Assembly: GCA_950295325.1 (NCBI GenBank)
Contig: OX485806.1
Span: forward strand, 42,472,001 to 42,532,000
DNA: 60,000 nt
DNA from: Polytrichum commune
Lineage: Eukaryota > Streptophyta > Polytrichopsida > Polytrichales > Polytrichaceae
Direction: 5' to 3'
Below are positions 1-9,475 of the stretch, in pieces. Each line of letters starts with the position of its first letter. The stretch's first letter is position 1. The notes under the pieces are model-generated. The model saw only the letters and a program-made list of their open reading frames with translations. It was not told where the DNA came from and made no database searches. A program made the position numbers and the translations under genes.

Positions 1-1
1 G

Positions 2-3000
2 CCTTCACCTTCTCGCTATGTTCCTTTATCTCCTTCCGTACCGTCTACGTCCAAACCTCCTCCACCTATTGTTCAATGTCTTCGTCGTCTAGGTTCTATA
101 CCCGGTAGTAAAAACATGGGCATGGACAAGCAATATGATGGCCATGTTTGGACAAAGACTCAGACCACCAACATTACAAACGACGTTGGCCTTCTATTTC
201 GTTCCTCTACCTGTGTTGGCCATCTCCAATGCCAAAACACTTGTTGTGATTTCCTTGAACGCGCCCATCGTATCTCTCATGTCAACGACACGGAATTTGA
301 TGGTTTCACTACTTAGCCTTTCCCTCTCTCTGGCATTGTACCATCCGGATCTACTCTTGTGTGCAGGATCTGCAAACAGCCTCCCAAATGCATTGCATTT
401 TGCGAGGCGAAGATTTTCTACGTCCATGGGAAGAATTTCTCCCAAAGAGCCTGCATTCATATCGGAAACCATCAACATCCAGTGAAGGTTGGGGACTGCA
501 CAAACAGTCAGAAGCGCATCAATGCTCTTCTCGAGGAGCACGTTGAGCGTACGCCTCAGGCCACGTACAGCAAGATCGTCCTTGAAGCCAGCAAGGACAT
601 TGTTGGTGAGTTCCTCCTTTCTGAAAATAGTGAGAAACACCGTCTCCTCTCCTTAACAGAGCTCGAACCTGTGTTTGAGAGCTGTAGAGGGTTGAATTCC
701 CCAAACCTTCGATCTAAGGTTACCTCTTTCAAATTTTTGCGGAGGTTCGGTGTTATGGATGGCATCGCAAAGCTCCGAGGCGTTAGCAATTGGGCCTACG
801 TCCAACGGAACCAATTCCCAGGACAAGGTGACGATGTCGACAAGGTGTTCGTCTTCAAGATGTCCGAGGTTGGTCCTGGAAGCGGGGTGGATTTGGTTCG
901 TCGGATGCAGCCGGGTGGGGACCTTGAGAACGCCTGGATTATGTCCGATCACGTCAAGCGGGTCAAAGGGTGGACCACCATGGCCGCTCATGTCTACGAT
1001 GGGACTTATCAACGGGTCATGACCATTTCATGTTGTGATTTCCAATCGGAGGATAAGGATGCCCAAGTGCTCTTCTGGCAGAACCTCAACCATGTCATGG
1101 CCCGCCACGGTATCCCGCATCCTAACTTTATTGGCTTCATGGCGGACAGTGCGCAAGCCAATTGGAACGCTGTGCGCATTGTGTATGGTTCAAGAGATCC
1201 CAAAGTTCCTATGGAGGGCCGTGAGCGCACTTGTTTTTTCCATTGGAAACAGTCGCTCGAGAAACATACGAAATCCTACATAAAGCATGAGTTACAAGAC
1301 CAACATAGACACCTTTGCCTTCAATATCGCAATGCGTCCTCTATGGCAGAGGCGGAGACTAGGTACCTAGCTATCAAGGCTTGGTGGGCATCATCGAATT
1401 GTACAAGTGAGGACGGTCTCAAGCACCTCCAGCTATGGCTTGCTTTCTGGCACTTCCGCTACCTTCAATGGGGTGGTTTCATGGAACTGGTAAATCCCCT
1501 TCATGATTCATAATTGTCTTTTACTGGATTTAGTTTCCTCTCTATGTGCTCCCTCTAATACTCCCTCTGCACTCCCCAATCAGGAAAAGGTTCTGACTCA
1601 AGACCAGTTGGCCGAGATGCCGTCGTGCAATCTTGCGGAGTCCGTCCACAACAAGTGGCTTTAGGCCTCGGGCAACAAGGGTGGAGATTTATACGTGGCT
1701 ACGGTGGACGACTACATTCGCGCCTTCCTACAAGTTGTTGCATACTACACATTCCTTAAAGGTGGAGTTGGCGGAGATGGTCCAAGCAAAGAGGAACTCA
1801 AACTCAGGGGTGCTCAACGTCGAGCTCAGCGTACTGGCGACCCCACAGTGTTGCAGAAGGTCTTGCTCGACATGCCCGGTGGGGAAGAGTTTTGCACTCG
1901 CGATCCACACCTTGAGGGCGCCGAGGTGTTTGGATCGCAGAAACGAAGACCTGACACTCCAATTGGTGATGATGGCGAGACCCACCGCCCCGATACCGTG
2001 AACTTCTCACGCCCTCGTCCCGGTAAGCGAGTCACTCGATCTCAGCCAGAAACCCTACCTACTATCATTGAGGAGTGTTCCCCGTCTGTTCAAGAGGTTC
2101 AAATGCCTTCACCTGCAGGACTTGGTTTCCATCGTGTCACCGCAGTGCAAGAAACCAAAGTAGATGTCTCTTTTTGGCATATTGCCCGCATACCCTATAC
2201 ATCAGGGAAGTCTTGTTGGGCTAATCATGCGGGCACGAAGAAGAAGTGCTCTGCAAGAATCGTCACCAATAATAAGAGCGTCCCTCCGCCTACCTACACC
2301 GGTATGTGGCATCATTACAAACTCCAATCGATGAAGCGCACGGACTTCGTCTTCTACCCCGACGACATAGAGCATTGCGTAAAGGGCCCTCGTCGGAAAT
2401 GGGTCATGCCGTTCTCTGATGGTCAAGAGAAACCTCCCATTCCCCCAATCTGGCCTGTCAAGATTGGTGCCAACCTCACCCGCTCGGAGATCTTCGCGCT
2501 TGAGAACGCAGGTTTTCAACTCCCACCAAAGGAGCGCATCACACCGACTCGGCTCTTCACCAACTCTGCTCCCCCGCTGGATATGTCTCGAATCCCTATT
2601 CCTGAACACCCCAACTTCATCCCTCCCACAAGATTGTCCAAGCTTGTTCGGCAATCCAACAGCGCACCTTCGGCAAAGCAGAGGCAGATGGTTGCCTCTG
2701 CTGAAGCTATGCATGGTACCGTTCTGAAGTTGACTATGATCCCTCAACCGGGATTTGGTTGCATTATCACACTGCAGTCCAAGTCAAAACCGCAACCACC
2801 CATCTACCAAGTGATAGTAAGTTCTATTCCAGAGTGCAATTGCGCGAACTTCGTGGATATGATTTCCAAGTTTGGCCGCAAACGCAATCCTTATCAGAAT
2901 TGTAAGCATTTGTATTACATCTTCATCAAGGTTTCCAATTTGGATCCGGAAGTGAATTTGTTCATTCACGCCCCGACATTTAGCTTCAACGAAGTCAAAC

Positions 3001-3041
3001 TCATCCTCGAAGGGGGTCTTTTGACACAACCTACTTCCTAG
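2..3041 (+). pseudogene. Mutator-like (MULE) transposase with SWIM zinc finger, 5'-truncated by window, two in-frame TAG
   Basis: One reading frame runs from base 2 to a 94-bp intron (1490-1583) and resumes at 1584 until the TAG at 3039-3041. The N-terminal part has zinc-binding Cys/His clusters like the WRKY-GCM/FLYWCH-type domains of MULE transposases (GHLQCQNTCCDFL; then CRICKQPPKC, FCEAKIFYVHG). The central part fits a MULE DDE fold: YDGTYQRVM for the first Asp, FMADSAQANWNAVR for the second, then CFFHWKQSL (the C/H motif). The third acidic residue was not assigned. A SWIM finger (C-x-C-x19-C-x-H, bases 2835-2909) closes the domain order, as in many plant MULEs. Two in-frame TAG codons (314-316 and 1662-1664) interrupt an otherwise well-kept frame, and at both the sequence resumes without a shift. 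This copy would not encode a full enzyme. The 5' end and one terminal repeat lie outside the window. The superfamily call is fairly secure; the family within it is not. Confidence 0.8.
1490..1583 (+). other. Spliceosomal intron in MULE transposase
   Basis: The frame ending in GGFMEL at 1489 is followed by GTAAAT (1490) and a pyrimidine-rich stretch ending CAATCAG at 1583. Removing 94 bp keeps phase 0, and the next exon opens EKVLTQDQLAEM. Without splicing the frame stops at 1511-1513. The intron lies inside the predicted catalytic region. Confidence 0.75.
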
Positions 3042-3918
3042 AATTCCGCTCAGCCTAGCACTACATTAGGCTATGATATATGTGTCCATTTATGGACCAA
3101 CCCTAAACCAATAATTGATTGATATAATAAAGGTATAATTTCAATGATTATTTTTATTTACTTCAAAAATTTGTATCACAATGCTTCCTATGTCTATCAA
3201 TTCTATTTCCGATTTCCTTTGTTATTTTTTCTCATATTGTTTCTGCTCCTCCTGCACCCTCCACCTCCATGCTTGTGTAGACTGCAAAAATGGAGTCAGG
3301 TTGTAATCATCACTAGCTCGATTTCCAGGCCTAAAGTCAAATTCCGGCGATGAATTAACGGGAATATGGGGATCTCCTAGACTTCTAATTTCCTTCTCCC
3401 ACCCTAATCCAGCAAACATGTCTCTCTTTTCTCCCATTGTGTGCAAGTGTATATACAATCATTGTGGATATGAGTCCAATTTATAGTCTATTCGGCCACA
3501 AATGATAATTGCTAAAGTCCAACCTATAGAGTAGACTCACATATAAGACAAAGAGAAAAGTGATGAATAACAACGAAGGAAGTTTATTATTTTGATTCCT
3601 TTGTATTTTGATTGACCCATTCTTCATTTATACCAATCTCAGAAAATCCAATTTCATTGATTATTCCTTGTAATCATCCTTGGTTTTAATAATTCTTCAA
3701 TTATACCAACTTCGATATACTTATTTTTATTTGTTCTTTCTTGGGATCACCATTGATGTTTATCATATACTTATACGTTTTATTTTGATGCTATTTCATT
3801 GTAGCACTTCCCGGGTCCGAAATGTAGTGAGACATTTTCAAATATAGGGCCTTTTGAGTTAGATGTGGACCTATACATTCCACGGAAATAGGTCACTAAT
3901 TTTTACTATTTTTAGTAG
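3042..3918. other. AT-rich non-coding stretch after the transposase
   Basis: No supported coding frame was seen. The stretch is AT-rich with short homopolymers. It probably holds the transposase 3' UTR and flanking element DNA. The distal terminal inverted repeat of the MULE could lie here but cannot be recognised without its partner outside the window. Confidence 0.4.
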
Positions 3919-3949
3919 ATTCTAGAATATTCGAAGCATATTCTAGAAT
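3919..3949. promoter_or_regulatory. Heat-shock-element-like palindrome
   Basis: Two 11-bp arms (ATTCTAGAATA at 3919-3929 and its complement at 3939-3949) flank a 9-nt spacer. The left half contains a perfect TTCnnGAAnnTTC (3920-3932) followed directly by GAA, and the right half has TTCnnGAA (3941-3948). This matches the plant heat-shock-factor consensus. It lies about 530 bp upstream of the ORF starting at 4484. Function is unproven, and one such match in 60 kb could be chance. Confidence 0.4.
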
Positions 3950-3998
3950 TTTAAAAATCTAAATTTGGTCTCAGAAGTTTGCTAAATTTAATCACTCA

Positions 3999-4060
3999 AT
4001 GCTCTCCGCTCTCCACATCACCTCTCTAAGCTCTACGCACCTGAGCCCTACATTGGGCGC
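3999..4060 (+). repeat. Left arm of imperfect inverted repeat around 4.0-6.54 kb
   Basis: GCTCTCCGCTCTCC, then CTCTCTAAGCTCTACGCAC and CATTGGGC, match in order and with gaps the reverse complement of 6450-6540. The arms bracket the broken RRM-like ORF. This may be the terminal repeat of one element or two chance pyrimidine-rich tracts. Confidence 0.3.
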
Positions 4061-4345
4061 CCATACCCATGCCCATGCCCATACCCACCCACGCCCATGG
4101 GTTTTGGGTGGGCATGGGTGCAATATTATTGTTTACGGGCGGGCATGGGTGGGCATGGCTGCGCTATTATTGTTCATGAGTGGGCATGGGTGGGCATGGT
4201 TGCGATATTATTGTTCATGGGTGGGCATGGGTGGGCATGGGTGGGGCACAATTACACAATACACATTACATAATTTTTGAATACATGGGCGCAATTTGAA
4301 TAGCATGGGTGGGCATGGGTGGGCATGGGTGGGCACATGTCATGC
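4060..4345. repeat. G-rich minisatellite (GGGTGGGCAT units; 41-bp higher-order unit), G-quadruplex-prone
   Basis: A roughly 10-bp GTGGGCATGG unit is iterated, first as its complement (from about 4060) and then on the plus strand, giving an inverted junction near 4097-4103. Three copies of a 41-bp unit containing ATTATTGTT start at 4125, 4166 and 4207. The runs GGGTGGGCATGGGTGGG near 4219-4246 and 4306-4334 satisfy the four-tract G-quadruplex pattern with loops of 1, 3 and 1 nt. Open frames across it are repeat artefacts. Confidence 0.8.
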
Positions 4346-4483
4346 TATGGGTGGGAATGGGTGGACATAGGTCGTTGCTGATGGGCATGGTTTGGGTATG
4401 GGTGCAATTAGAAAGGAAAATGTTGGGCTCTGCTACGCACACGTACAAGTGTCGTCCTCCGTTTCGACTACGGCTTCAAAAGC

Positions 4484-5779
4484 ATGAGCAAACACGAAGC
4501 ACGAGGAGCATGCGTGGAACGACTACGACAAATGGACATCCCACTTGGCTCGACTTACTCCAACCCAATCGACATTGGGACCAACGTCGTCACCAAGTAT
4601 TGGGCGGGTTTCATTAAGGTACATCTAAAAAACCCACAACAAGATGGAATAACGTTACTTAGAGGCCATAGAGCATTTGTTATGGCAATGGAGGATGGTG
4701 AAAGGGTTATAGGTAAAGTAGAAAAGGGATATGAATTAGTTACTAAAGCCCGTAACCTAAGGTTACACCTCAAAGGTGAAACCCTCCACCATGAGCATGC
4801 ATCTACCATATTTGAGTCACTAGTGCAAGAGAGTTACTACAATGGTCACCAACACGAGCTTATGGGTTTTGCCAAACCGGAACTCAATAATTTTTTTGTT
4901 TTTCTTACTCTTACCATGGAGGAGGCTAGGGATTTAGTACTCAAGGAAGGAATTGTTTACAACAACGAGAGGTTACAAGTGAGCATCACCCGCGATAGGA
5001 ATGGCGGCAACCCATCCGAACTCTGAATTAACACAACTCTAGTGGCTAATAACCTCCCACAACGCAAGATACCAACCACCATCATCAAGGCCATCAAGCA
5101 AATTTTTGGAGAAGACAATGTCGTAGGCATTAGCTTTGGCAACACTAATCAAGGCACCACCAACAAGCAAGCGGGATGGTGCCACATTCAGTGTCTTAAT
5201 GCCGCGGTCTACACGGTATGGATACATAAGTCCACCTACATTCTAGGACGACACATCGACTTCATTCCGCACCATGGGAGCATCGACGGATCGGCCCCCA
5301 ACAAGACGGCAATCCGGCTAGCCCAAGCTCCCGTTAGAGAAGTCATCGCGGATAAAATCCAAGCTATGGGTAACGCCACTAACCTCAACCCACTCATCAC
5401 CAAGAAGCATCTTACAAAAACCATGAAGGAATTCGAGGATAAACTAGATGAGAAGTTTAGCTTTCTCACTACCACCATAAACAATCACACGGATCGGAGA
5501 CACGATGCAACCACAACGACCATCACCAACCACTCCGCCAACCTCCATGCGCTCCTTGGTACGATAGCACATGAGTTCCAACAATCCAACATCCGCATGC
5601 AAGGTATCATCACCGGTCTCTCCACCGCCGCCCAGGAGCTATTGCATAGGTCTGCCCCATCACCAACAACACACGGCCTCAACACAACCGCCCCACTTCT
5701 ACCACTCCAAGCCCCCCCCCCCCCCCCCGAGATTCCAAAACAACCAACAAATGTACCATCAAGGACCCCATACATTTAA
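4484..5779 (+). pseudogene. RRM-like / coiled-coil ORF, LINE ORF1- or gag-like, one in-frame TGA
   Basis: A single frame spans 4484-5779 with one TGA at 5024-5026; the downstream part begins again in the same frame (ANNLPQR). The first half has LNNFFVFLTLTMEEARDLV followed by ERLQVSITRDR. The second has LVANNLPQR, then AIKQIFGEDNVVGISFG, then GWCHIQCLNAAVYTVWI. Both resemble RRM-type RNA-binding folds by strand pattern and RNP-like segments. A helical region follows (TKTMKEFEDKLDEKF, then long Thr/Asn/His-rich helices), and the tail is proline-rich. The order nucleic-acid-binding domain, coiled coil, low-complexity tail suits ORF1 of a non-LTR element or a gag-like protein, but no reverse transcriptase follows. 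The exact family is not recognised. The TGA fits a CGA to TGA change. A 17-C run (5712-5728) encodes the polyproline. Confidence 0.5.
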
Positions 5780-7126
5780 TGGATAGTGCCCCCTTATATG
5801 TTATAGTTTGATGTTATTTTATAATAAAGAGCCCACATTCTTGCTCCTACTTCAAGTACCCTCTTACTTTATGTATCTCTCTACATATCCCCCCTATAGC
5901 AAAAAATACACAAACACACTAAAACCATTGTATTGGCACAACATAAACACCCACACCAAGCACCATCAACTACAAACCAGAAAACCCATAAGAAAGTTGT
6001 GAGGCCAAACCCACCACCCTTAAGCGCCCTAGTCCGGGTGATGGTTTTGAGAATCACATGTAGTCTATTGAAGCTTGTGGTAGCATGAAATGTAACCTCC
6101 GCATCCGGGGACACCACATTACTTAAAGTCATGAGGTTTTTTTAATGCAAGCCTCTTGAATACTTGGAACATGGGCCTTCTCAAGAGTCCAACCCGTAGC
6201 CTTGACTACACATGCCCTTAAGGATACCCCCCTTGAAATCTTAACTTTAATCAAAGCATTCTCATTAGTGATATTGGTCTTAGTGAGGCTGTGGCTTGTA
6301 GACTCCGTAAAGCAATGGTCACCCCCCGCACTTGACGTACACTCCGCACTTAGTGCCCGCCCCATAGGTATGTACTTAACCCATGGACTACGGTGAACGG
6401 CAACGGGAACCACCCAACCGCCAACTATGCTAATAACTGATAGGTTAGTGACTAATTAGCTAATGCCCAATGGCTAGTGGGGAAACTCAAGTATGTGAGC
6501 ATAGAGCAGAGAGCGGAGAGCGGAGAGCGGAGAGAAGAAATTTTTGGTATAAATTTTGACAGAAAATGGATGTAACACCGTGGGTTTAGGGGGTATTAGT
6601 AGGAACATTTGTTGAAAAGGGAGCCTAATTCCGTTGAAATTTACAAAAATTAGGGCTGACGTCAGCACTATGTGAGCCCAATATCGTTGCCACTTGCGCT
6701 CACATGTCAGGGGTGGAGTTAGATTTAAATGGCCTTCAGTCAAGCATAAGGTTAGCCGCAGTAGTCCAGCAACAAACTTAAGCTGCAATAGTCTAATCCA
6801 CACTTGCTAGTTAACCCCGCTAAGCCCCTAACTGTATGTGATGCTTAGCCAAATAGTGAATCAATAAGAATTAGGTGTAAACAGAAGTTGAAGTGAGTAA
6901 CATGAGTGCCTTGCTGGTAGTAGGAATTGGAGTGTGTTGTGTGAGGCACGAACATTTTATTGGAATGGGTGCATGCTACATTGTTTATGGATACTTAAAC
7001 TATACTTAAAGGCTAATTCACAAACTAAAAAGATTAACATTAATAAATGAAAAATGCAATGTGGGTATAATACTTGCGCCGGAAATCAAAAAGCCAAAAA
7101 TAAAACAATCCAATACAAAATGGAGT
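5780..7126. other. No recognised gene
   Basis: Apart from the purine-rich repeat arm, nothing here is recognised. A 94-codon minus-strand frame (6129-6413) has no recognisable motif and is not called. The sequence is AT-rich beyond 6540, with no splice-linked coding evidence. Confidence 0.4.
6450..6540 (-). repeat. Right arm of imperfect inverted repeat; GAGAGCG tandem
   Basis: On the plus strand this is GAGCATAGAGCAGAGAGCGG followed by further GAGAGCG copies (about 6498-6536). Its complement aligns loosely with 3999-4060, including the separate TGCCCAATGG/CATTGGGC block. The tandem itself is clear; the pairing is tentative. Confidence 0.35.
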
Positions 7127-7343
7127 TCAAGGAATGAACTCGTCCTCACTCTCCGAAGCACTTTGATCTATGAATCTGAGAACTCTTGGATCAAAACTAT
7201 GGCGTGGACTAGATGAGGCACTAGAACTAGGGGAGGCGGTTTTGGCATAAGCTACTGCCATATCCTCTGCATAACAGGGAAGTCGCATATTAGGACTACG
7301 ATGTGAGCCGTAGTCTACGGAGCGTTGGCGTTGAACCATCAGA
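7127..7343 (-). CDS. Possible last exon, acidic tail
   Basis: A minus-strand frame reads MVQRQRSVDYGSHRS, a Ser/Ala-rich stretch and an acidic end (SASESEDEFIP, stop at 7127). The acceptor GTTGTTGCAG (at 7344-7353) is convincing, but joining the previous exon places the junction one base out of phase and gives an immediate TGA (7339-7341). So either this exon is 3' UTR, or a one-base change has broken it. Confidence 0.4.
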
Positions 7344-7440
7344 CTGCAACAACAAAGGACAAAATATGATTGTTAGAATCATTCAAATTAAATGCAACAT
7401 GTTCGAAAAAAAAATTTAATATGACAAAAGACTTACTCAC

Positions 7441-7632
7441 ATAGACTAACTGCACCCTGTTGAGGGAGGGTATCGTCGTCGTCGTCAAGGTCTACGAAGT
7501 GAGTGGGATCGACACTGTGAGACTCCGACGCTGCGACCTGAAGTGGCTGCAGGAGTTCTTCGTACAATTCCTTGTCTCCCTCAAGTGCCACAATTGCCCT
7601 GTTAGAAGATAGTGCTGCAAGAACCGAGGCAC
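7441..7632 (-). CDS. Methyltransferase gene exon: motif II and Asp run
   Basis: Acceptor TTTGTAG at 7633-7634 and strong donor GTGAGTAAGT at 7431-7440. Splicing completes the Gly of motif I, giving GTGASVLAALSSNRAIVALE, and then GDKELYEELLQPL. The acidic residue after VALE is where the ribose of SAM is normally bound. The exon ends in a DDDDD run. Confidence 0.65.
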
Positions 7633-7720
7633 CTACAAAGACCCAAAGAAATGAATTAGTCGCATGTGATTGAATTGCGTAAGTTTAGAGATAAGAAAAT
7701 GTTGAATAAAATATTCATAC

Positions 7721-8003
7721 CCGTTCCAGCAGTGAGGTCACATATTATCCCCCCTGGAGGGCTAAGGCCACTGATTAGAAGTTTGAGCAAGGACATTGCC
7801 TTCTCCTTAGGGCCCCTCCAGAATTTGTCACCGTCTTTGCGCTTGAGTGCAGTATCAGAGGTGACAATATTGAAAAGAACGTCATCACGTGCAAGGTCAA
7901 CATCCTCAAATTCGTCACTAGAAGAAATGACAAACTCCTTCGGTTGCCTAACCAAAGGTGTAGAGAAAGATCGAACGAGCACGATCGCTTTGAATTTCAG
8001 AGT
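7721..8003 (-). CDS. Methyltransferase gene exon: linker and motif I
   Basis: Acceptor CCAG at 8004-8005, donor GTATGA at 7715-7720, 94 codons plus one base. It reads TLKFKAIVLVRSF, an acidic linker (SSSDEFEDVDLARDD), then KFWRGPKEKAMSLLKLLI and SGLSPPGGIICDLTAGTG. The Lys/Pro helix followed by D-x-T-A-G-T-G is the usual approach to the SAM-binding motif I of beta-class DNA methyltransferases, where DPFxGxG is commonest. Confidence 0.65.
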
Positions 8004-8098
8004 CTGGACAACAAACAAAGGCCCGAATTATTAGCAATGTGATTCAAAACATGAAGGAAAGCGAAGCTGAAGAGCATGAAGTGGCTAAAATTACTTAC

Positions 8099-8416
8099 CC
8101 GCTTAGAGTTATGCATAGGGTGAGTGAGGTGGAGAGAATTCACGATGGTCCATTCCTCCTTGACCTCCAGGTTGTTGTTGTAGAGAAAGCTCAAGACTTC
8201 CTTCTTGATTTGCACGCTGTCAGGATAAAAGAGGAGCAATGCCCCGTCGTCGTGAAGGTAGCCCTGACAAAAGCCAATGGTGAACTTGATAAAGTTGTGA
8301 ACCTGCTTATTCCAACTTGGAACTTGCCCTGGGACTTTTGGAAACTCCTGGGACTGACAAACCATCGGGATACTCTGCAATAATGAGGTCCACTGCAGCC
8401 TTCTGCAACACCTTGC
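8099..8416 (-). CDS. Methyltransferase gene exon: motif IV region (frame-damaged)
   Basis: Acceptor TTTTTCTCAG at 8417-8418; donor GTAAGT at 8093-8098. The 318 nt keep phase 0 at both ends. The downstream part, SWNKQVHNFIKF to DDGALLLFYPDS to EEWTIVNSLHLTHP, is typical of the core after motif IV. Upstream, the frame one base away reads VLQKAAVDLIIAEYPDG, which looks like the strand leading into DPPY, while the spliced frame reads QWTSLLQSIPMVCQ. Either one base was gained or lost, or the exon begins at another acceptor (near 8450) and shifts frame inside. Confidence 0.55.
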
Positions 8417-8535
8417 CTGAGAAAAAGAATTCACAGGATGCTCCAACCTTTTTTTCAAAAAAACCAGGGCGTTAAGTATAGAATAAATGTGGGAATTGCA
8501 AACCGAATTGAATGAGAAAGAAGCTGGATATGTAC

Positions 8536-9453
8536 CTCACTAAGAAAAGCAACCATGTCGTCGTAAGTTGATGGGAATTTGTTGTGCTTCGCCTTATAAT
8601 CCAACATCATGTGGAATGAGTCATTGAGAATGAGAACTCGAGAAGAAGCAGAGGAGGAGGTGCATGCCTGGGATGACGACATTGCTTTCACCGCAGGTGG
8701 CACGAATGTGATGGATTTGGCTTGACCAGCTTCTGCGAGGTGAATACGCTTAGCACGAGGTGCCCGGGGAGGATAGGAGCTGATAGGGTCAGCAAGTTCA
8801 CCCGGTGGAACACTGATATCAACACCTGTTACACGAATGTCTTCGTCCATTGGCTCCTCAACCATATCAGCCGCCTTCCGTTTGGAACCCCGAGGCATAC
8901 TCCCTTTAGTAGCAGTCTTACTTCGTGAGGAGCCACCCTTGGGGGGTGTGGGAGAATCTGAGCCTGGACCTGATGCATGGGTAGAAGGTAGGATAGGCTG
9001 AATGGAGTCCCTAAGTGCTATGTCAAACGGAGGAGGTTTTTTGAACGGACAGTCCAAATACCAACCGCACTGTTGAAAGTGAATTGGATCCCATGTTTTC
9101 ATAATTGCAGGAGTGAACATGGAATCCGGACTTTCAATATCCAGATAGTTTGGGAAGAAAGGGGGTACCTTAGAGATGGCCTTCCTGGGCAAGAGAACAT
9201 ACCGAAAGTACCTGTAAAGGACCCTGCGGACAGCTTGAAGGAAGAAAGGTTGCTTGTCCGGGGGGTTGTTCTTGTGAGCGCCGTTATCTCCGCCCAACTC
9301 TGTGAAGAACGCAATCTCCCAGAGCTGACACCTCATGGCCTCAACGTAATCAAAGATTGTCAGGATGGGATCCTCGCCATCGGGATTGTAGTCAATAAGT
9401 TCTCCAAGGTCCATAAGAACTCCCGAGAAGAGCTCATCAGCCTCCACTGCTAT
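8536..9453 (-). CDS. Methyltransferase gene exon: N-terminal domain and linker
   Basis: The acceptor CTCAG precedes 9453 and the donor GTACAT follows 8536; the exon is 306 codons in phase 0. It opens IAVEADELFSGVLMDLGEL, has a folded-looking first half (RVLYRYFRYVLLPRK, FPNYLDIESPDSMF, WDPIHFQQCGWYLDCPF), then a low-complexity Ser/Pro/Lys linker with a likely nuclear-localising cluster (SKTATKGSMPRGSKRKAAD). It ends with a helix (FHMMLDYKAKHNKFPSTYDD). The first half matches no family I recognise. Confidence 0.6.
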
Positions 9454-9475
9454 CTGAGACCATGAACAAGAAACA

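Larger units (their letters stand above)
7127..9453 (-). pseudogene. Beta-class (N4/N6-type) DNA methyltransferase-like region, five exons
   Basis: Five minus-strand blocks joined by good GT..AG sites encode a methyltransferase of the class in which motif IV precedes motif I. In order: an N-terminal domain with Ser/Pro/basic linker (8536-9453); the region around motif IV and a following helix/strand segment, DDGALLLFYPDS and KEEWTIVNSLHLTHP (8099-8416); a linker ending PGGIICDLTAGTG, the SAM-binding loop (7721-8003); RAIVALEGDKELY, the acidic end of strand 2, and an Asp run (7441-7632); and an acidic tail (7127-7343). Junction phases from exon 1 to exon 4 are consistent. The expected DPPY/W motif reads AEYPDG, and only in a frame one base off, so the catalytic region looks damaged. 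N4/N6 methyltransferase families (PF01555-like) are the nearest known group. The gene probably continues upstream to the ParB-like exons beyond the retrotransposon. Activity is unlikely for this copy. Confidence 0.6.

Noticed and set aside
194-1230. Minus-strand ORFs opposite the transposase
   Set aside because: They mirror the coding strand of a well-supported transposase frame.
2-3041. TAG read as a sense codon in the transposase
   Set aside because: The same gene ends in TAG at 3039-3041, and nearby genes show mixed TAG, TGA and TAA breaks, so decay is the simpler explanation.
2-3041. KDZ (Kyakuja-Dileera-Zisupton) transposase
   Set aside because: The Cys/His clusters and long size invited the comparison, but the SWIM finger and the DG-T / C-x-x-H order fit MULE better.
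6129-6413. 94-codon minus-strand ORF as a gene
   Set aside because: No motif, no neighbour support and no splice linkage were seen; its length is within chance for this composition.
8039-9465. Plus-strand ORFs opposite the methyltransferase exons (8039-8383, 9073-9465)
   Set aside because: They are antisense shadows of exons whose minus-strand frames carry recognisable motifs and splice sites.
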